64,000 bases of DNA from Phytohabitans sp037414955 (GCA_037414955.1 JBBEWH010000025.1:1-64000), one strand, 5' to 3'. Shown: positions 8,335-19,451, counted from the stretch's first letter. Notes: generated from the sequence alone by a model not told the origin. Program-made: numbers and translations.

Positions 8335-9732
8335 CTAGGCGCTGCTGCCGGCGGCGGCGCGGACGGCGGCGGCTACGGCGGTCGCGACCCGGCTGTCGAA
8401 CACGCTGGGCACGATCACCGACGGGTTGATCTTGTCCGCGCCGACCACGTCGGCGATCGCCTGGGCCGCCGCGATCGCCATCTCCTCGGTGAACTCCTCG
8501 GCGTGCGCGTCGAGCATGCCGCGGAACACGCCGGGGAACGCTAGCACGTTGTTGATCTGGTTGGGCTGGTCGGAGCGGCCGGTGGCCACGACCGCCGCGT
8601 GCTTGCGGGCCTCCCGCGGGTCGACCTCGGGGTCCGGGTTGGCGAGCGCGAAGACGATCGCGCCGGGCGCCATGGCCGCGACGTCGTCGCCGGTCAGCAG
8701 GTTGGGCGCGCTCACGCCGATGAACACGTCGGCACCGCGGACCGCGCCGGGCAGGTCACCCGCGTATCCATCCTTGTTGGTGTGCTCGGCCAGCCACTGC
8801 CAGGCCGGGCTGAGGTTGGGCATGCCGAGGTGGAGGGCGCCGCTCCGGTCGTACGCGATGATGTCGCCGACGCCCTGCCGCAGCAGCAGCTTCATGATCG
8901 CGGTGCCGGCGGCGCCGGCGCCGGAGACGACCACCCGCACGTCCGCGAGGCGCTTGCCCACGACGCGCAGCGCGTTGGTCAGCGCGGCCAGCACCACGAT
9001 CGCGGTGCCGTGCTGGTCGTCGTGGAAGACCGGGATGTCGAGCAGCTCGCGCAGCCGCGCCTCGATCTCGAAGCAGCGCGGCGCGGCGATGTCCTCCAGG
9101 TTGATGCCGCCGTACGCCGGCGCGATCGCCTGGACGATCCGCACGATCTCGTCGGTGTCCTGGGTGTCGAGGACCACCGGCCAGGCGTCGACGCCGCCGA
9201 ACCGCTTGAAGAGCGCGGCCTTGCCCTCCATCACCGGCAGCGAGGCGGCCGGGCCGATGTTGCCGAGCCCCAGGACGGCGGTGCCGTCGGTGACGACCGC
9301 CACCGTGTTGCGTTTGATGGTGAGGCGGCGGGCGTCGGCCGGGTTCTCCGCGATCGCCAGGCAGACCCGGGCCACGCCCGGCGTGTACGCCCGGGAGAGC
9401 TCGTCGCGGTTGCGCAGCGCGACCTTCGGCGTCACCTCGATCTTGCCGCCGAGATGCAGCAGGAAGGTGCGGTCGGAGACCTTGTGCACGGTGACGCCGG
9501 GCAGCTCCTCCAGCGCCTTGACCACCTGGTCGGCGTGGCTGGAGTCGGCGGTGTCACAGGTGAGGTCGACGGTCACCCGGACGTGGTCGGAGTCGACGAC
9601 GTCGAGGGCGGTCACGATGGCGCCGGCTTCCCCGACGCAGGTGGTCAGCAGGCCGATCGCGGAGGCGTCGGCAGGCACGCTGACCCGGACGGTGATGGAG
9701 AATCCGGCACTGGGCAGGCGGGTCGTGGGCAC
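8335..9732 (-). CDS. NAD(P)-dependent malic enzyme with N-terminal ACT domain
   Basis: A 465-residue enzyme decarboxylating malate to pyruvate. An ACT-type regulatory domain covers about residues 10-85. The malic N-terminal domain follows (RNRDELSRAYTPGVARVC, then AVVTDGTAVLGLGNIGP and FHDDQHGTA), with a Rossmann domain after residue 220 (VVVSGAGAAGTA). The likely start is GTG at 9732; the open frame extends much further upstream but lacks family similarity there. It is divergent from hflX. Confidence 0.93.
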   Translation of the reverse strand: MPTTRLPSAGFSITVRVSVPADASAIGLLTTCVGEAGAIVTALDVVDSDHVRVTVDLTCDTADSSHADQVVKALEELPGVTVHKVSDRTFLLHLGGKIEVTPKVALRNRDELSRAYTPGVARVCLAIAENPADARRLTIKRNTVAVVTDGTAVLGLGNIGPAASLPVMEGKAALFKRFGGVDAWPVVLDTQDTDEIVRIVQAIAPAYGGINLEDIAAPRCFEIEARLRELLDIPVFHDDQHGTAIVVLAALTNALRVVGKRLADVRVVVSGAGAAGTAIMKLLLRQGVGDIIAYDRSGALHLGMPNLSPAWQWLAEHTNKDGYAGDLPGAVRGADVFIGVSAPNLLTGDDVAAMAPGAIVFALANPDPEVDPREARKHAAVVATGRSDQPNQINNVLAFPGVFRGMLDAHAEEFTEEMAIAAAQAIADVVGADKINPSVIVPSVFDSRVATAVAAAVRAAAGSSA

Positions 9733-9825
9733 GGTGTCATTGTTACCGCGCCGGTTAAGCAGGTGCGATCGGGGTTCAGGCGTGCCACCATGGAGAGTCG
9801 GAGAAAACGGACAGGGGAGTGCAGC

Positions 9826-11235
9826 TTGACCGACCTCATATACACCAGCAACGACGCCACTACAGGTGAGTTGGAGCTGGAGGATCGGCACGCGCTGCGC
9901 CGGGTGGCCGGCCTCTCCACCGAGCTTTCCGACGTCACCGAGGTCGAATACCGGCAGCTCCGGCTGGAGCGGGTGGTTCTCGTCGGCGTCTGGACCGAAG
10001 GCAGCATCACCGACGCCGAGAATTCGCTCACCGAGCTGGCCGCGCTGGCCGAGACGGCCGGTTCGCAGGTGCTCGAAGGGCTCATCCAGCGCCGCTCCCG
10101 GCCCGACCCGGCGACGTATGTCGGGCGCGGCAAGGTCGAGGAGCTGGGCTCGGTGGTCCAGTCGAGCGGCGCCGACACGGTGATCTGCGACGGCGAGCTG
10201 TCGCCGTCCCAGCTGCGTAACCTGGAGCAGCGCACCAAGGTCAAGGTCATCGACCGCACCGCCCTGATCCTCGACATCTTCGCCCAGCACGCGAAGAGCA
10301 AGGAGGGCAAGGCCCAGGTCGAGCTGGCCCAGCTGGAATACCTGCTGCCGCGCCTGCGCGGTTGGGGTGAGGCACTGTCCCGGCAGACCGGTGGCAGCGG
10401 CCGCGGCGGGGGCGCCGGCGGCGGCGTGGGCCTGCGCGGCCCCGGTGAGACCAAGCTGGAGACCGACCGGCGCCGCATCCGCACCCGCATCGCGCGGCTG
10501 CGCCGCGACATCAAGGCCATGCGGACGGTACGGGCCACCAAGCGCGCCTCCCGGGCGAAGAATCTGGTACCGGCGGTCGCGATCGCCGGATACACGAACG
10601 CCGGAAAGTCGAGCCTGCTCAACCGGCTCACCGGCGCCGGGGTGCTCGTCGAGGACGCGCTGTTCGCCACCCTCGACCCGACCACCCGGCGGTCGGAGAC
10701 CGGCGACGGCCGGATCTACACGCTGTCGGACACGGTCGGTTTCGTCCGGCACCTGCCACACCAGATCGTCGAGGCGTTCCGCTCCACGCTCGAGGTGGTG
10801 GCCGACGCCGACCTGGTCGTGCACGTCGTCGACGGCGCGCATCCCGACCCGGAGGAGCAGGTGCGGGCGGTGCGCGAGGTGCTGGCCGAGGTCGACGCCG
10901 ACAAGGTGCCCGAGCTGCTGGCGGTCAACAAGGTCGACGCCGCCGACGAGGAGACCCTGGTGCGCCTCAAGCGCGCCTGGCCGGACGCGGTGTTCGTGTC
11001 CGCCCGCAGCGGCGCCGGCATCGACGAGCTGCGTGCCGCCATCGAGGCGCGGCTGCCGCGGCCGGCGGTGGAGATGTGGGCCACGGTGCCGTATGACCGG
11101 GGTGATCTGGTGGCACAGATCCACCGGCGGGGAGAAGTGCTGGCCAGCGCGCATACCGACGCGGGCACCGAGCTACACGTACGAGTCGACGCGGCACTCG
11201 CGGCTGAGTTGACACCATACGGTCACCCGAGGTAG
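9826..11235 (+). CDS. hflX: Ribosome-associated GTPase HflX
   Basis: A 469-residue GTPase that binds and splits ribosomes and is linked to stress recovery. The N-terminal HflX domain is present (LLPRLRGWGEALSRQTGG, GLRGPGETKLETDRR), followed by the G domain with G1 GYTNAGKSS, G3 DTVGF and G4 NKVD. TTG at 9826 is chosen because GGGGAG lies just upstream; an in-frame ATG at 9790 is the alternative and would add 12 residues. Position near dapF and lexA matches the conserved actinobacterial order. Confidence 0.95.
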   Translation: MTDLIYTSNDATTGELELEDRHALRRVAGLSTELSDVTEVEYRQLRLERVVLVGVWTEGSITDAENSLTELAALAETAGSQVLEGLIQRRSRPDPATYVGRGKVEELGSVVQSSGADTVICDGELSPSQLRNLEQRTKVKVIDRTALILDIFAQHAKSKEGKAQVELAQLEYLLPRLRGWGEALSRQTGGSGRGGGAGGGVGLRGPGETKLETDRRRIRTRIARLRRDIKAMRTVRATKRASRAKNLVPAVAIAGYTNAGKSSLLNRLTGAGVLVEDALFATLDPTTRRSETGDGRIYTLSDTVGFVRHLPHQIVEAFRSTLEVVADADLVVHVVDGAHPDPEEQVRAVREVLAEVDADKVPELLAVNKVDAADEETLVRLKRAWPDAVFVSARSGAGIDELRAAIEARLPRPAVEMWATVPYDRGDLVAQIHRRGEVLASAHTDAGTELHVRVDAALAAELTPYGHPR

Positions 11236-11286
11236 TGGATCATATCGGTAACCCTGCTGTAGCCGTCGACATGCGACACTGAACGG

Positions 11287-12813
11287 ATGCGTCGTGTCGT
11301 TGCGTCGGCCCTGGCTGCCCTCGGGGTGGCCGGAGCGAGTCTGGTCGCCCCGGCAGCCCCCGCGCTCGCGGCCGGGAAGAAGATGTGCGCGATCACGGAC
11401 GAGCGGCTCGACGAGCTCTCCGGTCTGGTCGCCACGGCCAACGGTTACATCGCCGTCAACGACAGCAGCGAGGCGGCCAACCGCAAGCGTGTCTTCTACC
11501 TGAGCAAACAGTGCGCGGTCACCAAGAACGTGCAGTACAGCGGCGGTGGCCCGCGCGACACCGAAGACCTGGCGGTGTCGCCCGACCGCAAGACGCTGTG
11601 GATCGCCGACATCGGCGACAACGCCACCAGCGCCGAGCGGCGGACGAGCGTGGCGCTGTGGAGCATGCCGATCGGCGGTGCGCAGCGGCCCACGATCCAC
11701 CGCCTCAGCTACCCGGACGGCAAGCACGACGCCGAGGCGCTGCTCATCGGCGCCAACAACATTCCGGTGATCATCACCAAGACGGGCGGCAAGGCCGGGC
11801 TCTACAGCCCTGCCCAGGCGCTGACGGCGAACAACGAGACGCCGGTGCCGATGAAGAAGGTCGGCGAGGTCACGCTGCCGAAGACCACCACCGAGAGCCC
11901 GCTGGGCGCGGTCGGACGGCTGATGGTCACCGGCGCGGCCAGCTCGCCGGACGGCAGCAAGGTGGTGCTGCGCACCTACGCCGACGCGTTCGAGTACGAC
12001 GTGGCGGGCGGCGACGTGGTGAAGGCGCTGACCAGCGGCACGCCGCGGGCGACCGCGCTCGACAGCGACGCGTTCGGCGAGGCGATCGCCTACACCGCCG
12101 ACGGGCGGGCCTTCCTCACCGTCTCCGACCTGGGCACGGTGGAAGAGGGCACCGAGAACGCCGTTTACCAGTACACGCCGTCGCAGGCCGTGGCGCCCGA
12201 GGTCACCGCGGGGGCCGCCGGCGGCGCCACGAACGGCGACAGCGGGCGCTCGTGGATCGACGAGCTCAGCCTGCAGGACATCACATACATGATCGGCGCG
12301 GTCGGCGTGCTCGGCGCGCTGCTGGTGGGCGCCGGGGTCTTCGGCATCCTGCGGGCGCGGCGCCGGCGGTCCGGCGAGCCGGTGCCGGTCAAGGGGAAGG
12401 GCAAGGGCGGGCCGGTCGCGGTCACCCCGGAGGGCGCTGTGGCGCCGCGCCAGCCGGTGCCACCCGCGCCGGTTCCCGGATACCCCACGACCGGCAACGG
12501 CTACGACGACGGGTACTGGTCGGTGGGCGTGCCCGCCGAGGAGTACCAGCCGGCACCGGCGCCCGCACCGGCGCGGGCCGGGGTGGCCCGGCCGGCCGGT
12601 GGCGGCGGGGTGTACGGCGGTGGCACGTACCGGTCGGGCGGTGGTGGTGGCGGTGCGCCGCCCCAGCCTGGCCCGGCCGCGCCGTCCGGCGCCGGGGTGT
12701 ACGGCCGGCCGCAGCCGAACGTCTACGGCGGCCCGCCGCAGCAGCCCAACGTCTACGGCGGCGGGCAGCCCAACCAATCCGGCTACTACCCCGACGGCAC
12801 CCAGCCGTACTAG
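11287..12813 (+). CDS. Secreted, membrane-anchored beta-propeller-like protein with Gly/Pro/Tyr-rich tail
   Basis: A 508-residue protein. The signal peptide (residues 1-28, ending APALAAG) is followed by an extracellular domain of about 300 residues with blade-like repeats (EDLAVSPDRKTLWIADIGDN, EAIAYTADGRAFLTVSD). One transmembrane helix lies near residues 331-356, followed by Arg/Lys stop-transfer residues and a 140-residue low-complexity cytoplasmic tail with repeated NVYGG-type motifs. The layout suggests a surface sensor or scaffold, but no function is assigned. It converges on lexA across repeat A5. Confidence 0.85.
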   Translation: MRRVVASALAALGVAGASLVAPAAPALAAGKKMCAITDERLDELSGLVATANGYIAVNDSSEAANRKRVFYLSKQCAVTKNVQYSGGGPRDTEDLAVSPDRKTLWIADIGDNATSAERRTSVALWSMPIGGAQRPTIHRLSYPDGKHDAEALLIGANNIPVIITKTGGKAGLYSPAQALTANNETPVPMKKVGEVTLPKTTTESPLGAVGRLMVTGAASSPDGSKVVLRTYADAFEYDVAGGDVVKALTSGTPRATALDSDAFGEAIAYTADGRAFLTVSDLGTVEEGTENAVYQYTPSQAVAPEVTAGAAGGATNGDSGRSWIDELSLQDITYMIGAVGVLGALLVGAGVFGILRARRRRSGEPVPVKGKGKGGPVAVTPEGAVAPRQPVPPAPVPGYPTTGNGYDDGYWSVGVPAEEYQPAPAPAPARAGVARPAGGGGVYGGGTYRSGGGGGGAPPQPGPAAPSGAGVYGRPQPNVYGGPPQQPNVYGGGQPNQSGYYPDGTQPY

Positions 12814-12817
12814 CTCT

Positions 12818-12912
12818 CATGATCAAGGCGTCCTTCAAGTAGTTCTAACGACATGTTTGTTCACAGATTCATATTTTGGTTTTATGGTATCTTGAAGGAC
12901 GCCTTGATCATG
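12818..12912. repeat. Family A palindrome, copy A5, interrupted (95 bp)
   Basis: Same arms and loop as copy A4, but 39 extra bases (12852-12890) lie between TAACGA and CTTGAAGG. Exactly 56 bp remain when they are removed. The insert is about 28 percent GC against the very GC-rich surroundings. Confidence 0.95.
12852..12890. other. 39-bp AT-rich insertion in the loop of A5
   Basis: The segment starts CATGTTTGTTCACAG and ends TTTTATGGTAT. It contains 11 G or C in 39 positions. No target duplication or terminal repeat is seen. Origin unknown. Confidence 0.8.
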
Positions 12913-12919
12913 GTGGCTT

Positions 12920-13726
12920 TTACTTGACGCGGCGGAGGACGGCCACGACGCGGCCGAGGATCGTGGCGTCGTCGCCGGGGATCGGGTCGAACGCCGCGTT
13001 CTGCGGCATCAGCCAGACGTGCCCGTCGCGCCGGCGGTAGGTCTTCACGGTCGCCTCGCCGTCGATCATGGCCGCGACGATCTCCCCGCCGTTGGCGGTC
13101 GGCTGCTGGCGCACGACCACCCAGTCACCGTCGCAGATGGCGGCCTCGACCATCGAGTCACCCTTGACCTGGAGCATGAAGACCTCGCCCTCGCCGACCA
13201 GCTCGCGGGGCAGCGGGAAGATGTCTTCGACCGCCTGCTCGGCCAGGATCGGTCCACCGGCGGCGATCCGGCCCAGCATCGGCACGTATGCCGGGGCCGG
13301 GTGCTGCGCGCGGGCGGTCTCGTCGTCGAGGAGGTCGCTGGGCGGCCGCACGTCGACCGCGCGCGGACGGTTGGGGTCGCGCCGCAGGAAGCCTTTGCGC
13401 TCCAGCTCCTTGAGCTGGTAGGCGACGCTGGACGGGGACACCAGGCCGACCGCCTCGCCGATCTCGCGCACGCTCGGGGGATAGCCGTAGCGACTGACCC
13501 AGTCCCGGATGAACTCGAGGATGCGCCGCTGGCGCGCGGTGAGGTCGGCGGTCACCAGGTCAGGGAAGGAGCTGACCACGGGAGTCACCGCCCGAAGTTG
13601 CGGCTCACCGGTGCGCGAACGCGCTGGCGCCCGCCGCCGACCGGTCGCCGCCGGCGCGGTGGCCTTGGCCGTCTTGGTGGCTTTCTCCTGCGATGTCTGC
13701 CGGCTGCTCCGGTCGTTGGTCGACAC
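12920..13726 (-). CDS. lexA: SOS repressor LexA
   Basis: A 268-residue repressor of the DNA-damage response, inactivated by RecA-stimulated self-cleavage. After a basic N-terminal extension of about 60 residues, the winged helix (LTARQRRILEFIRDW ... SPSSVAYQLKELERKGFLRR) is clear. The cleavage site Ala-Gly lies in GRIAAGGP, with the catalytic Ser in GDSM and Lys in TVKTY. A perfect SOS box lies in the shared upstream region, so the gene is probably autoregulated. Confidence 0.97.
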   Translation of the reverse strand: MSTNDRSSRQTSQEKATKTAKATAPAATGRRRAPARSRTGEPQLRAVTPVVSSFPDLVTADLTARQRRILEFIRDWVSRYGYPPSVREIGEAVGLVSPSSVAYQLKELERKGFLRRDPNRPRAVDVRPPSDLLDDETARAQHPAPAYVPMLGRIAAGGPILAEQAVEDIFPLPRELVGEGEVFMLQVKGDSMVEAAICDGDWVVVRQQPTANGGEIVAAMIDGEATVKTYRRRDGHVWLMPQNAAFDPIPGDDATILGRVVAVLRRVK

Positions 13727-13900
13727 GGGTCCGTCCTCCCTGGTCGTCGGTGGTGTCCCGCCGGCACATGGCCATCGGTTGCCTCACGGTATAGCTGATA
13801 TCGGTGAGTTTCAAACATCTGTACGACGTGTGTCGGCGTGTCGCGATGGCGGGCTCGACATCGCACGGGCGTTCTGATAAACCATCGTACGTCCGTACTA

Positions 13901-13916
13901 TCGAACTTCTGTTCGA
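13901..13916. promoter_or_regulatory. SOS (LexA) box
   Basis: TCGAAC-TTCT-GTTCGA is a perfect match to the actinobacterial/Bacillus-type LexA operator. It ends 14 bp before the LysM gene start and lies about 175 bp upstream of lexA, so it can control both divergent genes. Confidence 0.92.
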
Positions 13917-13930
13917 TCTTGGGGGTCGGT

Positions 13931-14311
13931 ATGCCCGCGATGGCGGTGTCAACAGGGTCAGTGATGTCGGCGGGGTCCGCGATGTCAGCGGGGTCGGTGG
14001 CGCGGAGGTCGGTGGCGTCGAAACCGCGCCTACGCCTGACGCGCCGCGGCCGGTTCGTGCTGTTCCTGCTCTTCCTGGGACTGTCCGTGGCCATGGTCGC
14101 GGTGGCCGCGTCGGCGTCGCGGGCCGCTGATCCCGCGGGCGAGCGCCCGACCGTGGTCGTCCATCAGGGTGACACCCTGTGGTCGATCGCGTCCCGGCAC
14201 GGCGCCGGCCGCGACCCGGTCGCCGCGATCGAGGAGATCCGGCGGCTCAACGATCTCGACGGCTACGCCATTTACGCGGGCCAGGAACTGACCCTCCCAC
14301 ACCGGCGGTAA
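13931..14311 (+). CDS. LysM-domain membrane protein, SOS-induced (ChiZ/DivS-like)
   Basis: A 126-residue protein with one transmembrane helix (about residues 45-65, FVLFLLFLGLSVAMVAVA) and a C-terminal LysM peptidoglycan-binding domain (VVHQGDTLWSIASRHG ... IYAGQELTLP). ATG at 13931 is chosen because GGGGGTCGGT precedes it. The gene is divergent from lexA and has the SOS box directly upstream, as for Rv2719c (ChiZ) in M. tuberculosis and divS in Corynebacterium. Those proteins hold back cell division after DNA damage; the same role is inferred here. Confidence 0.88.
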   Translation: MPAMAVSTGSVMSAGSAMSAGSVARRSVASKPRLRLTRRGRFVLFLLFLGLSVAMVAVAASASRAADPAGERPTVVVHQGDTLWSIASRHGAGRDPVAAIEEIRRLNDLDGYAIYAGQELTLPHRR

Positions 14312-14403
14312 CCCTCCCGTCGCGGTACGCCCTGAGACATAACACACCAGCGGTTCGTCGCGCCGATGAACTTGCGTCGGCGTCTCCGCTGGCATACGGT
14401 CGA

Positions 14404-14419
14404 CCCCTAGATGTAGTAG
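14404..14419. promoter_or_regulatory. Candidate NrdR box
   Basis: CCCCTAGATGTAGTAG matches the core of the NrdR operator (CTANATNTAGT) upstream of nrdR-nrdJ. A second weaker symmetry, TTACA-AGGG-TGTAA (14420-14433), follows at once. Inferred from similarity to memory of the consensus, not from a search. Confidence 0.45.
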
Positions 14420-14434
14420 TTACAAGGGTGTAAG

Positions 14435-14474
14435 TCCTCCACAGGTTGGGTTTCTTACCCACAGGTTTTCCACA
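14435..14474. promoter_or_regulatory. Three DnaA-box-like 9-mers in the nrdR leader
   Basis: TCCTCCACA (14435), TTACCCACA (14455) and TTTTCCACA (14466) lie in the same orientation. The last two differ from TTATCCACA at one base each, the first at two. They may allow DnaA control of nucleotide supply; unproven. Confidence 0.4.
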
Positions 14475-14573
14475 GGCAGCAGGGCGGCGCCATTCCGGTG
14501 GCGCGCATTTCGCGTGCCGAAAACCTGTCGGTGGGTGGGCCTAGCGTGGAGCTTGACGAAGGGAGGTGTGTCG

Positions 14574-15080
14574 ATGCGGTGTCCATACTGCCGGCACGCC
14601 GACTCCCGGGTGGTCGACTCGCGTGAGGCCGAGGACGGTCAGCTGATCCGCCGGCGCCGGTCCTGCCCGGCGTGCGGCAAGCGGTTCACCACCGTCGAGG
14701 AGGCGGTGCTGGCCGTGGTCAAGCGCAGCGGTGTGACCGAGCCGTTCAGCCGCACGAAGATCATGGGCGGCGTGCGCAAGGCCTGCCAGGGCCGGCCGGT
14801 CGACGACGACGCGCTCGCGCTGCTCGCGCAGCGGGTGGAGGAAGCGGTCCGGGCCCGCGGCGCGGCCGAGATCCCGAGCCACGAAGTGGGCTTGGCGATC
14901 CTGGGGCCGCTGCGCGAGCTCGACGAGGTGGCCTATCTACGGTTCGCGAGTGTGTACCGGTCGTTCGAGTCGCTGGGCGACTTCGAGCGGGAGATCGCGG
15001 CGCTGCGCGAGGCCGCGGCCGAGCGCGAGGACGCGGCGCATCGCGGCGGCGGCCGGGTGGAGGAGCCGGCGTCGGTCTGA
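14574..15080 (+). CDS. nrdR: Transcriptional repressor NrdR
   Basis: A 168-residue zinc-finger/ATP-cone repressor of ribonucleotide reductase genes. The zinc ribbon uses MRCPYC at the start and SCPACGKRF near residue 32. The ATP-cone follows at about residues 49-139 (VVKRSGVTEPFSRTKIMGGV). Length is typical, with a short acidic tail. ATG at 14574 has GGGAGG upstream. It is co-directional with nrdJ, 52 bp apart, as in other actinobacteria. Confidence 0.97.
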   Translation: MRCPYCRHADSRVVDSREAEDGQLIRRRRSCPACGKRFTTVEEAVLAVVKRSGVTEPFSRTKIMGGVRKACQGRPVDDDALALLAQRVEEAVRARGAAEIPSHEVGLAILGPLRELDEVAYLRFASVYRSFESLGDFEREIAALREAAAEREDAAHRGGGRVEEPASV

Positions 15081-15132
15081 GTGTTGATGGATTTCGTGGT
15101 CGCTATAGGCGTGGTTCGAGGGGGCATGTGAC

Positions 15133-17994
<2,862 letters not shown>

Positions 17995-18004
17995 TCCCGT
18001 CTCC

Positions 18005-18060
18005 CATGATCAAGGCGTCCCCCACGTCGTTCTCACGACGTGAGGGACGCCTTGATCACG
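18005..18060. repeat. Family A palindrome, copy A6 (56 bp)
   Basis: Between convergent nrdJ and the small motif protein. The inner stem is CCCACGTCGT pairing with ACGACGTGAGG, a different inner sequence from A4 but still paired. The right end is CACG instead of CATG. It supplies the TGA stop of the minus-strand gene. Confidence 0.92.
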
Positions 18061-18424
18061 TAATCAAGCCGCGTAGCGCTGTGCCCGCAGGGCCGAGCAG
18101 CGCCGCCAGGCGCAGCAGCGGCCCGGCCACCGACTCGCCGCCGGCGGCGAGCGCGCCCCACTCGCGCAGCCGGGTGGCCAGCCGTTCGAGCACCCCGGCC
18201 GTGCGTGCGTTGTCGCCCATCGACGCGGCCGCCTCGCCAGCCAGCGCCTCCGCCTCAACGCGCTCGCCGGGCGCCAGCGGAAGCTGAGCGAGCGCGGTGC
18301 GCAGCGCCTCGATCTCGTGCAGGCCGGCGTTGTACTGCCCCGTCACGGTGCCGTGCACGGTCATGTCGCGGCCCACGTTGGTGATGTTGCCGGCGTTCTG
18401 GCCACCGCCGAAGTTGAAGGTCAT
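18056..18424 (-). CDS. Small protein sharing the GGQxAGxIxNVGRD motif
   Basis: A 122-residue protein of unknown function. The first 30 residues are Gly/Asn-rich and beta-prone (FNFGGGQNAGNITNVGRD, then TVHGTVTG). The rest looks helical, with a hydrophobic C-terminal stretch (VAGPLLRLAALLGPAGTAL). The N-terminal motif is almost the same as one in the FHA protein encoded just upstream, and the two genes overlap by 4 bp (ATGA), so the products are probably made together and may interact through the motif. The stop codon is part of repeat A6. Confidence 0.78.
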   Translation of the reverse strand: MTFNFGGGQNAGNITNVGRDMTVHGTVTGQYNAGLHEIEALRTALAQLPLAPGERVEAEALAGEAAASMGDNARTAGVLERLATRLREWGALAAGGESVAGPLLRLAALLGPAGTALRGLIT

Positions 18425-19131
18425 GGCTGTCTCCGTCGGGTCGAGAAGGCGATGACCGCCCCGTACATCCACATGGCACTGCCGATCACGGTCAGCACGA
18501 CCCCGAGCGGGACCCACGGCAGGAACGGCGGAAGATCAACGTCGGACGGATCGGCGCTCGGATCGCCGAGCACGGCGAAGATTTCCGCCATGAAGGCCAG
18601 CACCCAGTACCCGAACGGGATCATGCCGACGAACTGCAGCGTGACACCCAGGATGATCAACGTCCGCCCGGCCCGGCTGCGCGGCAGCGGATTGATGTCG
18701 ACGTCGTACCGGTTGTGCGTGGCGAGGTTGTAGTCCCGCCCGACGTTGTTGATCTGCCCAGCGGACTGCCCGCCCGCGAAGGTGTACCGCACTCCCCGCG
18801 GCGCCTCATGGAACGCCAGCGTCACGCCCCCGATGTCGATGTGGTCGCCGTGCACCAACCGCTGCGGCGTGCCACCCAGCCGTGCACGGTTGACGAGGGT
18901 GCCGTTACGGGAGCCGAGGTCGACGATCCAGGCAGCGCCGTCGGCCGTCCAGACGGCGGCGTGCTGGCGACTCACCCGGTCGTCGGCGAGGGTCAGGGTG
19001 GCGCCGTCGTCGCGGCCGATCACGGCGCGGCCCGGGGTGACCTGGAGTTCCTGCCCGCGCAGGTGCGGCGGGCCGAGCACCACGAGGGAGGCCAGCGCGG
19101 CGCCGGCACGGGACGCGACGGGTTGGTTCAT
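18421..19131 (-). CDS. FHA-domain membrane protein with GGQxAGxIxNVGRD motif
   Basis: A 236-residue protein. Residues about 30-105 form a forkhead-associated domain (GRAVIGRDDGATLTLADDRV, VSRQHAAV, GSRNGTLVN), which binds phosphothreonine. Next comes FAGGQSAGQINNVGRDYN at about residues 118-135, then two transmembrane helices (TLIILGVTLQFVGMIPFGYW and VPLGVVLTVIGSAMWMYG). FHA is expected in the cytoplasm. ATG at 19131 has GAGGTGAG upstream. It is co-translated with the small motif protein. A signalling role linking Ser/Thr kinases to a membrane response is inferred, not shown. Confidence 0.88.
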   Translation of the reverse strand: MNQPVASRAGAALASLVVLGPPHLRGQELQVTPGRAVIGRDDGATLTLADDRVSRQHAAVWTADGAAWIVDLGSRNGTLVNRARLGGTPQRLVHGDHIDIGGVTLAFHEAPRGVRYTFAGGQSAGQINNVGRDYNLATHNRYDVDINPLPRSRAGRTLIILGVTLQFVGMIPFGYWVLAFMAEIFAVLGDPSADPSDVDLPPFLPWVPLGVVLTVIGSAMWMYGAVIAFSTRRRQP

Positions 19132-19229
19132 GGCACTCACCTCACCTCGATTGTGGATCAGATATCGGGGCGATAAGGGCACAACACCCATGATGGGAGG
19201 TGGTGAGTGGGTGATCGTAGGGTGGCCAG

Positions 19230-19448
19230 GTGAGTCCGCGCCCGCTGAGTGAGCCGCATCCGTCGCGGCTCGCGCTCGATCACCCGTACCGGGACGAGAT
19301 CCTCGCGGCGCACGACGCCGCGCTCGCCGCGGACGACGCGGGCTATCTCGATCCGGAGACCGGTCTGTTCGTCCTGACCGCCGCGTTCCTCGCCCGGCGC
19401 GGCACCTGCTGCGGACGCGGCTGCCGCCACTGCCCCTACGTCGCGTAA
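19230..19448 (+). CDS. DUF5522 family small protein
   Basis: A 72-residue protein ending in the family signature TCCGRGCRHCPY, a cysteine-rich, probably metal-binding tail. The middle (HPYRDEILAAHDAAL, GLFVLTAAFLARRG) is also typical. Function unknown. GTG at 19230 is the start, with a weak AGGGTGG upstream. It is divergent from the FHA gene. Confidence 0.85.
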   Translation: MSPRPLSEPHPSRLALDHPYRDEILAAHDAALAADDAGYLDPETGLFVLTAAFLARRGTCCGRGCRHCPYVA

Positions 19449-19451
19449 CCC

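Noticed and set aside
8599..9790. Long upstream extension of the hflX frame
   Set aside because: It is antisense to the malic enzyme and has no HflX similarity; the start at 9826 (or 9790) has a ribosome-binding site or fits the family.
8335..11154. Long open frame opposite hflX, extending the malic enzyme upstream
   Set aside because: Residues upstream of 9732 have the His/Arg/Gly-rich composition of an antisense shadow of hflX; the enzyme family starts at 9732.
14312..14573. Cobalamin riboswitch upstream of nrdR-nrdJ
   Set aside because: No B12-box-like core was recognised; a covariance search would be needed to exclude a divergent form.
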